Part shown: one piece after another, positions 1 to 10,550 of the stretch
Layout: each line of letters begins with the position of its first letter
How positions within the stretch are numbered: position 1 is the first letter of the stretch
Translations under genes and position numbers: made by a program
The notes under the pieces: model-generated
What the model saw: only the letters and a program-made list of their open reading frames with translations
What the model was told of the DNA's origin: nothing
Databases searched by the model: none
From: Roseomonas alba
Lineage (GTDB): Bacteria > Pseudomonadota > Alphaproteobacteria > Acetobacterales > Acetobacteraceae
Direction of reading: 5' to 3'
Assembly (NCBI RefSeq): GCF_019430885.1
Contig: NZ_JAHYBZ010000004.1
Span: 310,001 to 374,000 of the forward strand
DNA: 64,000 nucleotides

Positions 1-452
1 GTGACGCCGTTGCGCACCGGGATGCCGGTCACGCGGCGAAACCAGACCAGGTAGTCGTTCCACAATTCCTTCGGGATCAGGCGCATGGCGGCGAAATGGG
101 CGGGACCCCACTGCGCCTCGTGCCAGGCTTGGTAGGTTAGGGAGGGGATGCGCAGATCCGGCCCCGTCTGATCCTTCAGGGACCGCAGCGCGCGCATGCG
201 GGCATAGGTGACCCAGGGGCCCTCGCGGCCGGCCGCAGCGCTGTCCACCACCAGGATGTTGTCCACCTTGTCGCGCCGCAGCGCGAAGGCGACGGCGAGG
301 CCCCCCTGCCCGCCCCCCACGACCAGGCAGTCGAGCACCGGCCGGTCGCCAGCCGTCTTCGGTTCCAGCCAGGCGGGACGAGGATGGGCGATGAGGTCGA
401 GGTCGCGGGCGACATCCGCCTCAAGTTCGAGCAGCGTGCGCGGTGCGGGCAT
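1..452 (-). CDS. FAD/NAD(P)-binding oxidoreductase, partial (C-terminus outside window)
   Basis: The minus-strand frame is open from the ATG at 452 to the window edge, giving the first 150 residues. After a leader of about 40 residues there is a Rossmann FAD-binding motif, VVGGGQGGLAVAF, followed by an acidic end at the second strand (ILVVDSA). The following WVTYARMRALRSLKD stretch resembles flavin monooxygenases and N-hydroxylases. An AAGG-like ribosome site sits just before the ATG. It lies 49 bp downstream of the HpxZ-like gene on the same strand, so it is probably the last visible gene of the amidase operon. The substrate cannot be told from the N-terminus. The family call is good; the specific reaction is unknown. 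Confidence 0.75.
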   Translation of the reverse strand, partial: MPAPRTLLELEADVARDLDLIAHPRPAWLEPKTAGDRPVLDCLVVGGGQGGLAVAFALRRDKVDNILVVDSAAAGREGPWVTYARMRALRSLKDQTGPDLRIPSLTYQAWHEAQWGPAHFAAMRLIPKELWNDYLVWFRRVTGIPVRNGV

Positions 453-501
453 GGCCTTCCAGATGCGGCGCGACCCCGCCGCACAAAATCAAGGCAACCG
501 A

Positions 502-888
502 TCAGGAATTCGGCGGATCAATGAGGCTGACATGGGCAGCGACCACCCGCCAGCCCTCGGGCAGGCGCACCCAGGATTGCTGCTGGCGCCCGATCTTCGC
601 ACTGCCAGCCCGCTGGAAGGTGATCGAGGTGGTCGCGAAATCCTGCCCATAGGTCGTGACGGAGCTGCGCAGCACCGTCCGAGCCAGGCCGACCGGCGAG
701 CGCGCGGCACGGAACGCCGCGATCTCCTCCGCGCCGAACAGGTTCTCCCCAGTGCCGAAGCGAACCGTGGTCGGGCTTTCCCAGAAGAGTTCGTCCAGAA
801 CGCGGACGTCGTTGGTGACGAGGGCGGTCTCGTAACGGGCGAAGGCGGCTTCGACCTCCGCCTTCACCTCCGGGATGTCGATGTCCAT
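502..888 (-). CDS. AtzH/HpxZ-like protein (DUF3225, NTF2-like fold)
   Basis: This 128-residue protein has the SnoaL/NTF2-like fold. It matches the DUF3225 family seen in HpxZ of the oxalurate pathway and AtzH of cyanuric-acid degradation: an N-terminal EVEAAFARYETALVTND helix, then DELFW, then TVRFGTGENLFG. AtzH has been reported as an amidase acting in the carboxybiuret route, while HpxZ has a less defined role in oxalurate use. It starts 5 bp after the AtzE-like stop, so the two are translationally close. The length is normal for the family. The family assignment is firm, but the present substrate (carboxybiuret, oxalurate or another ureide) is inferred only from neighbours. Confidence 0.82.
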   Translation of the reverse strand: MDIDIPEVKAEVEAAFARYETALVTNDVRVLDELFWESPTTVRFGTGENLFGAEEIAAFRAARSPVGLARTVLRSSVTTYGQDFATTSITFQRAGSAKIGRQQQSWVRLPEGWRVVAAHVSLIDPPNS

Positions 889-893
889 GGCCG

Positions 894-2303
894 TCAGGCT
901 CCGAAGGGGGCGACGGGCGCGCGGGCCACGCCGTCGCGTTCAAGGGCGCGGGCGACACGCAGGGCGAGGTCCTCCCGCCAGGCCGGCGCGATGACCTGAA
1001 CGGCGAGCGGCAGAGACCGCCCCGCCGGCCAGAGCGGCACAGCGACCACCGGCAGGCCGATGAAGGAAATCGGCTGGGTATAGACGCCGATATTCGGCCG
1101 CAACGGCAGCTCGACGCCGTCCAGCATCACGGTCTGCGTGCCGAGCTTCGGCGCCGACATCGGCGTCGCCGGGGCGATCAGCACGTCATGGCGCGCGACC
1201 AGAGACGCGGCGGCGTCCGCGAACCAGCGGCGAAAGCGTTGCGCCGTCTGCACCCAGGACGCCGGCAGCAGCGCGCCGGCGATCAGGCGGTCGCGCACGG
1301 CGGGGTCGAAATCAGCGGGGTGCGTGCGCAGGCGCGGGCCGTGGAATTCGGCGGCCTCGGCCATGGTAATGAGGAAGGCAGCGCCGCGGGCGCGTTCGGC
1401 TTCGGGCAGTTCCGCTTCCTCCGTCACGCGAAGCGCGGCGCAAGCAAGGTCCAGCGCGGCATCGCTTTCCGCCAGACGATTGCGCGCGAACCAGCCGCCG
1501 AGGCGGGCGATGCGGATGCCCTCCACACCGCTATCAAAGCCGGAGCCGATGGGTTCCGGCGCGCGCACCGTGCAGCCGGGATCGCGCGCATCGGCCCCCT
1601 GCATGACGTCATAGGACGCCGCGAGATCGCGCACCGATCGCGCCAGCGGCCCGACATGGTCGAGCGCCGTGACGAAAGGAAAGCTGCCCCCGCGCGACAG
1701 TCGCCCATAGGTCGGCTTCAGCCCGAAGGTTCCACAGAAGGAGGACGGCACGCGGATCGACCCGTTGGTGTCCGACCCCAGCGCAATCGTGGCGAGACCG
1801 CCCGCCACCGCCCCGCCCGAACCACCCGACGACCCGCCGGTCATGCGGGTCACGTCATGCGGATTGCGCGACGGCCCGTCATGCGCGTTCTCGCCGGTGA
1901 AGTCATAGGCGTATTCGCCCATGTTCAGCCCGCCGAGCAGCAGCGCGCCGGCGCCCTCCATCCGTGTCACGAGCGTCGCGTCGGCAGTGGCTGGCGGCAG
2001 GTCGCGATTGATGCGCGACCCGGCGCGCGTCGGCAGGCCGGCAATGTCGAACAGGTTCTTCACCGCGAAGGGCGCGGCGGCGAGCGGCGGCAGCGACTCA
2101 CCCTTCGCCTTCGCCGCGTCCAGCGCCGCGGCACGCGCCCGGGCACGATCGGCCGTCACGTCGGTGAAGGCGTTCAGCACCGGATTGCGCGCGACGATGC
2201 GGGCGATCGCGGCCTCGGCGATTTCCGCGGCACTCGCTTCCCCCGCCCGGAAGGCCGCGGCAATCCCGACCGCATCGCGGTCCAGCAAGGCGTCGAGGCT
2301 CAT
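894..2303 (-). CDS. AtzE/HpxY-like amidase (amidase-signature family)
   Basis: A 469-residue GatA-like amidase. The Ser-cisSer-Lys triad can be placed: Lys82 in PFAVKNLFD, cis-Ser158 in TGGSSGGS and nucleophile Ser182 in SDTNGSIRVP, with the classical 24-residue spacing between the two serines. Together with the preceding 65-residue AtzG-like subunit it matches 1-carboxybiuret hydrolase (AtzEG) or the HpxYX pair of oxalurate degradation. Its ATG overlaps the stop of the small subunit (ATGA), implying translational coupling and 1:1 production, as expected of a heteromer. It probably removes an amide nitrogen from a small ureide-like compound. The exact substrate cannot be read from sequence. 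Confidence 0.85.
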   Translation of the reverse strand: MSLDALLDRDAVGIAAAFRAGEASAAEIAEAAIARIVARNPVLNAFTDVTADRARARAAALDAAKAKGESLPPLAAAPFAVKNLFDIAGLPTRAGSRINRDLPPATADATLVTRMEGAGALLLGGLNMGEYAYDFTGENAHDGPSRNPHDVTRMTGGSSGGSGGAVAGGLATIALGSDTNGSIRVPSSFCGTFGLKPTYGRLSRGGSFPFVTALDHVGPLARSVRDLAASYDVMQGADARDPGCTVRAPEPIGSGFDSGVEGIRIARLGGWFARNRLAESDAALDLACAALRVTEEAELPEAERARGAAFLITMAEAAEFHGPRLRTHPADFDPAVRDRLIAGALLPASWVQTAQRFRRWFADAAASLVARHDVLIAPATPMSAPKLGTQTVMLDGVELPLRPNIGVYTQPISFIGLPVVAVPLWPAGRSLPLAVQVIAPAWREDLALRVARALERDGVARAPVAPFGA

Positions 2304-2497
2304 CGGCCAGGCTCGAAGATCGGCGCCGGCTCCGTAGAATCCGGCAGCGGGAAGAGCTGCAGGGAAGTCGCGATCGGGCCCGCCACGCGCAGATTGGCAA
2401 TCACGGCCGCGCGCCAGGCGGGGTCCATCGGAATGCCGGTGGCGGGAAGCAGCGCATCCAGCAGCGCCTCGGAATCGGGGGGTATCGGGTCAGGCAT
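2300..2497 (-). CDS. AtzG/HpxX-like small subunit (DUF4089)
   Basis: A 65-residue protein whose only recognisable part is the DUF4089 pattern: a helix LLDALLPATGIP, then WRAAVIANLRVAGPIA, ending in EPAPIFEPG. This is the signature of AtzG, the structural partner that stabilises AtzE. I place the start at the ATG at 2497, not at a longer frame beginning at 2539, because a GGAG precedes it by about 10 bases and the shorter form has the family length (AtzG is about 68 residues). The stop overlaps the amidase start. It is probably a non-catalytic partner of the amidase at 894-2303. Confidence 0.82.
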   Translation of the reverse strand: MPDPIPPDSEALLDALLPATGIPMDPAWRAAVIANLRVAGPIATSLQLFPLPDSTEPAPIFEPGR

Positions 2498-2563
2498 GGG
2501 GCAAGGCTCCGGTGTCGCGGCGTTGCATGCAATCCCCACGCCGCGTGATCACCGGGTCCGGGG

Positions 2564-3991
2564 TCAGCCGCCCGCCATCCGCGCCCAGAGCTGCCGCGAC
2601 AGCGTGCCCAGCCGATCCTCGATCGCGATCATCGCATCCACCACCAGATCCTCGCGCCAGCGCTGGCCGAGGATCTGCACCCCGATCGGCTTCGGCCCTT
2701 CCGGGAACTCACCCAACCCCGCCGGCACATTCCCCGCCGGCAGGCCGAGATAATTGCCGAGCGTCGACCAATGCCCCTGCCCGATGCTCTCGCGCAGGCC
2801 CTCGGCCCCCTCCGCGTCGCGGCCTGGCGCGTAGAAGGGCACCGGCAGGAAGGGCGAGAGGAAGAGCGGATACTCCGCCATCAGCTCCGACCATTGCCGC
2901 GCATAGAAGGTGCGGCGGGCGAGCATCTGCAGCATCGGCTTCATCTCGACCGTCGGGGTGCGACGGTAGTTCTGCTCGAAGACGCTGACGATGGCGGGGG
3001 ATCCGTATTTCTCGATGTCCTCGGCCATCAGGTGATAGCTCTCGGTCATCAGCGCCTGGCGGCCTTCGAAGGCGATCTCGCGCAGGGAGGGCGCCGCCAT
3101 CTCCTCGACCACATAGCCCGCATCGGTCAGCGCGGCGCGGGCGGCGAGCAGTGCCTTCTCGACCAGCGGATGCAGCGGCAGGTCCGGCGCCTCCAGGCTG
3201 AAACCGACCTTGATCGGGCCGTCCAGCGCCGGGCCACGCCAGGGCAGCGGCACATGGAAGGGATCGCGCGGATCGGCGGCGATCATCGGCGGCATGGACA
3301 GGTGCAGGTCCCGCGCGGACCGCGCCAGCAGCCCCTGCGCCGACATCTGCTGGGCGAGGATGCCGCGCTCGGCCGTCTGCGACGGATTGTAGACCGGCAC
3401 GCGCTGCACGCCCGGCTTCACGGTGACGATGCCATTGCCGGCGGCCGGAAAGCGCAGCGACCCGCCGATGTCATTGCCATGCCCCAGCGCGCCGATGCCC
3501 GCCGCCACCGCAGCCCCTGCCCCGCCCGAGGACCCGCCCGGGCTGACATGCTTCCCCCAGGGGTTCCAGGTCCGCCCGAACAGTGGATTGTCGGTGTCGC
3601 AGCGGCGGGAGAATTCCGGGACATTGGTCCGCCCGATCACCACCGCCCCGGCATCCAGCAGGTTCTTCACCAGCGGCGCATCGCCCGGCGCGATCAGGTC
3701 CTTGAAGGCGACGACGCCGTTCGAGCTTGCCTCCCCCTTCTGGTCGATATTGATCTTGATGGTGATGGGCACGCCATGCAGCGGGCCTTTCGGCCCCTTC
3801 CACGCATCCAGCGTCTTCGCCCGTTCCAGCGCCGAGGCCGAGAGGTCCGTCACCACGGCGTTCAGCCCCGGATTGACCGCCTGCATCCGGTCCACCGAGG
3901 ACTGCACCGCATCCACCGCACTCACCTCGCCCTTTCGGATCAGGGCGCTAAGCTCGGTGGCGGACTTTTGCCAAAGCGGACCCGTGGACAT
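2564..3991 (-). CDS. Amidase, amidase-signature family
   Basis: A 475-residue cytosolic amidase. Lys79 (PITIKINID), cis-Ser154 (SPGGSSGGAG) and nucleophile Ser178 (DIGGSLRFPA) form the expected triad. The chain starts at the ATG at 3991; the same frame stays open further upstream, but only over the glycosyltransferase gene on the other strand and with no amidase-like sequence. It lies 66 bp upstream of the AtzG start on the same strand, so it may head the amidase operon. It has no obvious small-subunit partner and is clearly divergent from the AtzE-like protein. Its substrate is unknown; family members cleave amides of aromatic acids, indoleacetamide or amino acids. Confidence 0.85.
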   Translation of the reverse strand: MSTGPLWQKSATELSALIRKGEVSAVDAVQSSVDRMQAVNPGLNAVVTDLSASALERAKTLDAWKGPKGPLHGVPITIKINIDQKGEASSNGVVAFKDLIAPGDAPLVKNLLDAGAVVIGRTNVPEFSRRCDTDNPLFGRTWNPWGKHVSPGGSSGGAGAAVAAGIGALGHGNDIGGSLRFPAAGNGIVTVKPGVQRVPVYNPSQTAERGILAQQMSAQGLLARSARDLHLSMPPMIAADPRDPFHVPLPWRGPALDGPIKVGFSLEAPDLPLHPLVEKALLAARAALTDAGYVVEEMAAPSLREIAFEGRQALMTESYHLMAEDIEKYGSPAIVSVFEQNYRRTPTVEMKPMLQMLARRTFYARQWSELMAEYPLFLSPFLPVPFYAPGRDAEGAEGLRESIGQGHWSTLGNYLGLPAGNVPAGLGEFPEGPKPIGVQILGQRWREDLVVDAMIAIEDRLGTLSRQLWARMAGG

Positions 3992-4177
3992 GACGGCGCG
4001 ACCCCTTCCGTGGAACAGGCGCGAATGATGCCCGGATGCACGCGGAGAACAACTCGCCGCGCCGCTCGATCCGCTTGCCTTACGACCCTCGGTGCGCATA
4101 CGCCATGATTTGGCCCATGGCGTCGTGTTCCCTGGGCTGCCCGGCGAAGCATAGCGCCGGACTGCCAGGAACGCCCG

Positions 4178-5134
4178 ATGCCCGATCCCGACGCCCCCGC
4201 GCTGTCCGTCGTCGTCCCCGCCTACAATGAGCAGGAGGTCCTGCCGGAATTCCACCGACGCCTGGCCGCCGCGCTTGCGGGCATCGGCATGACCTGGGAG
4301 GTCGTCTATGTGAATGACGGGTCCCGCGACACGACGCTCGAGGTCATGCTCGGCATCCAGGCCGCGGATCCACGGGCAGCAATCGTCAACCTGTCCCGCA
4401 ACTTCGGCAAGGAGATCGCGCTGACCGCGGGGCTGGATCACGCCCGCGGCGCCGAGGCGATCGTCGTCATCGACGCCGACCTGCAGGACCCGCCGGAACT
4501 GATCCCCACCCTCATCGCGACCTGGCGGGAGGGCTTCGACGTCGTCTACGCGCGGCGCAACACGCGGGAGGGCGAGACCTGGATGAAGAAGGCGACCGCG
4601 CACGCCTTCTACCGTGTCATGCAGCGCCTGGGCGGCAAGGTGCAGTTGCCGCCCGACACCGGCGATTTCCGCCTGATGTCCCGTCGCGCCATCGACGCGC
4701 TGCTGACGCTGCGCGAACAGCACCGCTTCATGAAGGGGCTCTTCGCCTGGATCGGCTTCCCGTCCAAGGCCGTGCGCTACGACCGCGCACCGCGCGCCGC
4801 CGGGGAGACGAAGTGGAACTACTGGAAGCTGTGGAACTTCTCGCTGGAGGGCATCACCTCCTTCACCGTCGCGCCGCTCAAGGCGGCCACCTATGTCGGG
4901 CTGATCACGGCGATCGGTGCGGTGCTCTACCTGGCGCAGCTAGTCATCCGCACGATCTTCTTCGGCAATCCCGTCGCGGGCTATCCCAGCCTGCTGGCCG
5001 TGGTGCTGTTCCTGGGCGGGGTGCAGATGATGATGCTGGGGATCATCGGGGAGTATCTCGGGCGCATCTTCAACGAGACGAAGCGGCGGCCGCTGTACTT
5101 CGCGGAGCGGGTGCTGCCGAGCCGGATGGGGTGA
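4178..5134 (+). CDS. Membrane-anchored family 2 glycosyltransferase (GtrB/DPM1-like)
   Basis: A 318-residue GT-A glycosyltransferase of the polyprenyl-phosphate type. The N-terminal VVVPAYNEQEVLP nucleotide-binding strand is followed by metal-binding Asp99-Ala-Asp101 (VVIDADLQDPPE). The C-terminus has two membrane helices at about 237-259 and 269-291, ending in LGIIGEYLGRIF, typical of GtrB-like enzymes that load a sugar onto undecaprenyl phosphate at the inner face of the membrane. AGGA lies 7 bases before the ATG. No GtrA flippase or GtrC partner is adjacent, so the acceptor pathway (glycan or lipid modification) cannot be named. It converges with thiC. Confidence 0.88.
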   Translation: MPDPDAPALSVVVPAYNEQEVLPEFHRRLAAALAGIGMTWEVVYVNDGSRDTTLEVMLGIQAADPRAAIVNLSRNFGKEIALTAGLDHARGAEAIVVIDADLQDPPELIPTLIATWREGFDVVYARRNTREGETWMKKATAHAFYRVMQRLGGKVQLPPDTGDFRLMSRRAIDALLTLREQHRFMKGLFAWIGFPSKAVRYDRAPRAAGETKWNYWKLWNFSLEGITSFTVAPLKAATYVGLITAIGAVLYLAQLVIRTIFFGNPVAGYPSLLAVVLFLGGVQMMMLGIIGEYLGRIFNETKRRPLYFAERVLPSRMG

Positions 5135-5517
5135 CACGCTGGCCAGGCCGCACCTTCGCCGCAGGCTGCGCCGATGATGCCGGGGAGGCGCTCTGCACTC
5201 TCCCTGAGCCAACCATCGTCAAAAATGTTCCATATGTCGCAGTTGGAGGGGCGCCGCCGCTCCAAGCCTCCCCGCCAGGATGCTGGGCATCCTGGACCGC
5301 AATCGTCCCGGTGCCGGGCGCGACAGATGGAATGCCCGGCCAAGTCGGCATCCTGCGCAAAGGCGGGTTTCAACTCGCGGTCTGCTGGCGTGATAGCTAG
5401 GTCTGCAAACGCCCATCGGCCGACGCGGACTCCCACTCGCGTTGCGAAGCAACGTGAATGGGAGCCCTGGCCGACAGCAAGGCCAGGAGGAAGTAAAGGC
5501 CTCTCCGCTCCCGACCC
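5135..5517. other. Gene-free interval between convergent genes
   Basis: These 383 bases separate the glycosyltransferase stop from the thiC stop. Small open frames exist on both strands, but none has a convincing ribosome site or family resemblance. The only structure I see is the pair of hairpins near 5430-5487, listed separately. Confidence 0.5.
5430..5487. terminator. Tandem hairpins between convergent genes, likely terminator region
   Basis: A 16-bp stem (5430-5445 with 5449-5464, two mismatches, loop GAA) is followed at once by a 7-bp perfect stem, CCTGGCC (5466-5472) with GGCCAGG (5481-5487). The site is between two convergent stops and near the thiC end. There is no clear T-tract, so intrinsic termination is an inference from position and stability. 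Confidence 0.45.
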
Positions 5518-7512
<1,995 letters not shown>

Positions 7513-7627
7513 ACGCACTGACATTGCTCCGTCATGTGCCGCCGGGTCAATCCTCGGCTGCCCCCCCTTTTCCCGAACGCTCGGTCGGGCGAACATGCGT
7601 CGGATCGAACAAGGAGGAAGCGGCGCC

Positions 7628-8044
7628 ATGACGCTCGAACCCGGCCGCCCCAGGCCGGAACCCACGCCCGAGACCAAGCATTTCTGGGACGGCACCCGGA
7701 ACGGCAAGCTGCTGCTGCAGCGCTGCAAGGACACGGGCAAGGCGTATTTCCCGCCCCGTCCCTTCAGCCCCTACACGGGCTCGCGCAATGTCGAGGTCTT
7801 CGAGGCCTCGGGCAAGGCAACGTTGCATTCCTACGTCATCCATCACCGGCCCGTGCCAGGCTTCAAGCCGCCCTACGCCATCGCGGTGGTCGAACTGGAG
7901 GAAGGGCCGCGCATGATGACGAACATCGTCGACTGCGCGCAGACGCCCGAAGCGCTGGTGCTCGACATGCCGCTCGAGGTCGCCTTCACCAAGATGGATG
8001 AGGAGATCACCCTCGCCCTGTTCCGTCCGGCGAAGGGAGCGTAA
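7628..8044 (+). CDS. DUF35 OB-fold protein with degenerate zinc ribbon
   Basis: A 138-residue member of the DUF35 / Zn-ribbon OB-fold family that usually pairs with a SCP-x-type thiolase, exactly as here: the thiolase starts 4 bp after its stop. The N-terminal region has the family pattern LLLQRCKDTGKAYFPPRPFS, but of the usual four zinc cysteines only Cys33 remains; the others read Thr, Ser and Thr/Gly. The OB-fold part (ATLHSYVIHHRPVPGFKPPY, then VVELEEGPRM) is intact. GGAGG lies upstream of the ATG at 7628. It probably acts as partner or acyl-CoA specificity subunit of the thiolase, without zinc. The reaction is unknown. Confidence 0.85.
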   Translation: MTLEPGRPRPEPTPETKHFWDGTRNGKLLLQRCKDTGKAYFPPRPFSPYTGSRNVEVFEASGKATLHSYVIHHRPVPGFKPPYAIAVVELEEGPRMMTNIVDCAQTPEALVLDMPLEVAFTKMDEEITLALFRPAKGA

Positions 8045-8048
8045 CGCC

Positions 8049-9200
8049 ATGACGATCAAGCCAGGCGAGATCGCCATCGTCGGTGCCGCGGAATCCACGC
8101 GCATCGGTGCCGTGCCCGAGATGGCGCAGATTATGCTGCACGCCGATGCCGCGCTGAACGCGATGGCGGATGCGGGCCTCAAGCCGTCCGACATCGACGG
8201 CGTGGCCTGTGTCGGTCCGATGATGCCGCAGCAGATCGCGCACTACCTCGGCATCACGCCGAAATGGGTGGATGGCACGGGTGTCGGCGGCTGTTCCTTC
8301 ATGCTGCATGTCCGCCACGCGGCGGCGGCCATCCATGCGGGCTATGCCAAGACCATCCTCATCACCCATGGGGAAAGCGGCAAGTCGCGCGTCAACGCGA
8401 CGCCCCGCCCGCCGGAGCCGCAGAGCCTGAACGGCCAATTCGAGGCCCCCTTCGGCCCGATGGGCCCGCCCACGCTCTTCCCCATCCCCGTGCTGCGCTA
8501 CATGAAGACCTATGGCGCGACGCATGAGCACTTCGCCAAGGTCGCGGTGGTGCAGCGCGAATGGGCGGCGAAGAACCCGCGCGCGGCCTTCCGCGATCCC
8601 ATCACCATCGACGACGTGCTGAACAGCCGCATGATCGCCTATCCGTTCCGGCTGCTGCAGTGCTGCCTGGTCACGGATGGCGGCGGCGCGCTGATCCTCA
8701 CCTCGGCCGATCGGGCGAAGGATTTCCCGCAGAAGCCCGTCTACATCCTGGGCAGTGGTGAATCCGTCGAGACGACGATGGTCAGCCAGATGGAGGACTT
8801 CACCTCCTCCCGCGCCTTCCGCGTCGCCGGGCCGGAAGCCTTCCGCATGGCCGGGCTGAAGCATGAGGACGTGGATCACCTGATGATCTACGATGCCTTC
8901 GCGCATCTGCCGCTCTACGGGCTGGAGGATCTCGGCTTCGTCAAGCGCGGCGAAGCGAAGGACTTCATCTGGGAAGGCAATACGCGCATCGGCGGCAAGC
9001 TGCCGATGAACACCAATGGCGGCGGCCTGTCCTACACTCACACCGGCATGTACGGCATGTTCGCCCTGCAGGAGAGCGTGCGCCAGGTGCGCGGCATCGC
9101 GCCGGCCCAGGTGCCGGACGTCACCATCAGCGTCTGCCACGGCGTGGGCGGGATGTTCTCCGCCTCCGGCACCGTCGTGCTGTCCAACGAGCGGCCATAA
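8049..9200 (+). CDS. Thiolase-family protein (SCP-x / lipid-transfer type)
   Basis: A 383-residue thiolase-fold protein. The likely nucleophile is Cys82 in GTGVGGCSFMLHVRHA, and the C-terminal catalytic segment reads VCHGVGGMFSASG. NTNGGGLSYTHTGMYG corresponds to the His-containing loop. Such proteins with a DUF35 partner perform thiolytic or retro-aldol cleavage of acyl-CoA side chains, as in steroid degradation, or unknown condensations. The ATG at 8049 follows the DUF35 stop by 4 bases. With the Bug receptor downstream at 9270 it forms a three-gene unit. The family is clear; the substrate is not. Confidence 0.85.
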   Translation: MTIKPGEIAIVGAAESTRIGAVPEMAQIMLHADAALNAMADAGLKPSDIDGVACVGPMMPQQIAHYLGITPKWVDGTGVGGCSFMLHVRHAAAAIHAGYAKTILITHGESGKSRVNATPRPPEPQSLNGQFEAPFGPMGPPTLFPIPVLRYMKTYGATHEHFAKVAVVQREWAAKNPRAAFRDPITIDDVLNSRMIAYPFRLLQCCLVTDGGGALILTSADRAKDFPQKPVYILGSGESVETTMVSQMEDFTSSRAFRVAGPEAFRMAGLKHEDVDHLMIYDAFAHLPLYGLEDLGFVKRGEAKDFIWEGNTRIGGKLPMNTNGGGLSYTHTGMYGMFALQESVRQVRGIAPAQVPDVTISVCHGVGGMFSASGTVVLSNERP

Positions 9201-9269
9201 GGCCGCGCCCCCGGTCCCGCGGCATCACCGCGGGACCGGCAACAACCCTGCGCTCGGGAGATACGGACC

Positions 9270-10241
9270 ATGACCATCACGACGAAGCGTCGTGCCCTTT
9301 TCGCTGCCGGCGGCGCGCTGCTCGCCGCTCCGGCCGTGGCCCAGTCGGGCTTTCCCAACCGGCCCATTCGCCTGATCGTGCCCTGGCCGCCGGGCGGGTC
9401 CACGGATGGGCAGCTCCGCTCGCTGGCCGATCTCGCCACGCGGCATCTCGGCCAACCGGTGATCATCGAGAACCGCAGCGGCGTGTCCGGTACCCTCGCC
9501 GCGCAGATGATGGCGGCCGAACAGCGCGGCGACGGATACCTGGTCGGGCAGATGCCCATCACGGCCTTCCGCATGCCGATGATGACGTCCCGCCCCGGCT
9601 GGGACCCGATGAAGGACTTCACCTACATCATCCACCTGACCGGATACCTCTTCGGCGTGGTGGTGAAGGCCGACAGCCCCTGGCAGACCTGGCAGGAGTT
9701 CATGGCCTACGCCAAGGCGAACCCGGGCAAGGTCGCCTATGGCTCTCCAGGCGTGGGATCCACGCTGCACATCACCATGGAACGCATCGCGGCCGAGAAC
9801 GGTATCGACTGGCTGCACGTGCCCTTCCGCGGCGGCGCGGACAACATCCAGGCGGTGCTGTCCGGCCAGACCCAGGCGAATGCGGATTCGACGGGCTGGG
9901 CACCGCTGGTCGAAGCCGGGCAACTCCGCCTGCTCGTCACCTGGGGCGAGAACCGCGCCGCGCGCTTCCCCGATGTGCCGACACTGCGGGAGGTCGGGAT
10001 CAACATCGTGTCGGCGTCGCCTTATGGCCTCGCCGGGCCGAAGGGCATGGACCCCGGCGTGGTGCGCGTGCTGCACGACGCGTTCAAAGCCGCGCTGATG
10101 GACCCCGCGCATGCCGAGGTGCTGGCACGCTACGACATGCCGCGCATCTACAAGAACAGCGCGGACTACACGAACTTCGTCGGGCAGGTGATGGAGGAAG
10201 AGGGGACGATGATCCGCAGGCTGAACCTGCGCATCAACTGA
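9270..10241 (+). CDS. Bug/TctC-family periplasmic solute-binding protein
   Basis: A 323-residue extracytoplasmic receptor of the tripartite tricarboxylate type. The signal peptide is RRALFAAGGALLAAPAVAQ with cleavage after AVAQ. The mature start FPNRPIRLIVPWPPGGSTDG is the family hallmark, and IPVPFRGG-like (LHVPFRGGAD) and ASPYGLAGP segments follow. GGGAG is 9 bases before the ATG. No TctA/TctB membrane genes are in the window, so it is an orphan receptor that either serves a distant transporter or senses a ligand. It closely resembles the receptor at 14128-15096 (both contain IIHLTGYLFGV), suggesting duplication. Confidence 0.9.
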   Translation: MTITTKRRALFAAGGALLAAPAVAQSGFPNRPIRLIVPWPPGGSTDGQLRSLADLATRHLGQPVIIENRSGVSGTLAAQMMAAEQRGDGYLVGQMPITAFRMPMMTSRPGWDPMKDFTYIIHLTGYLFGVVVKADSPWQTWQEFMAYAKANPGKVAYGSPGVGSTLHITMERIAAENGIDWLHVPFRGGADNIQAVLSGQTQANADSTGWAPLVEAGQLRLLVTWGENRAARFPDVPTLREVGINIVSASPYGLAGPKGMDPGVVRVLHDAFKAALMDPAHAEVLARYDMPRIYKNSADYTNFVGQVMEEEGTMIRRLNLRIN

Positions 10242-10249
10242 CGGAAATG

Positions 10250-10548
10250 GAGGGGGCTTTGCCCCCTCAAGACCTCCCCCACCAAAGGCCGCAGGGCCTT
10301 TGGAGACCGTCACTTGGCACCTTGCGCCGCGGTCAGGATGGAACGCCGAAACACACCCTTGCCCACAGAAGGCGCTGGGAGGGGGTAGCGTGCACGCCGT
10401 GCCCCAACACCAGGTGCCGGCGATCCAGGCCACACGGTGGTCCGGAGGGGCAGCGCCCCTCCGGCTCCGTCCCAGCAGGACCATCGGGGATGATCCGGAA
10501 GGCCTTTCGGCCATTGGTGGGGAATCGGAGAGGGGCGACGCCCCTCTC
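10250..10548. repeat. BIME-like hairpin repeat array, copy A
   Basis: This 309-bp gap contains four hairpins: GAGGGGGC-ttt-GCCCCCTC (10250-10268), CCAAAGGCC-gcag-GGCCTTTGG (10282-10303), CCGGAGGGGC-agc-GCCCCTCCGG (10442-10464) and GAGAGGGGC-gac-GCCCCTCTC (10528-10548). The right end is an inverted copy of the left module (hairpin 1, a CCCCACCAA-type linker, then hairpin 2). The same architecture recurs at 44948-45178. The outer hairpins also sit right after the Bug receptor stop and the LLM stop, so they may act as bidirectional terminators. No gene is seen here. Confidence 0.8.
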
Positions 10549-10550
10549 GG

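Noticed and set aside
2564..4723. A 719-codon minus-strand frame that would extend the amidase by about 240 residues.
   Set aside because: The extra part overlaps the glycosyltransferase gene on the other strand and has no amidase or other family pattern. The ATG at 3991 gives a normal N-terminus.
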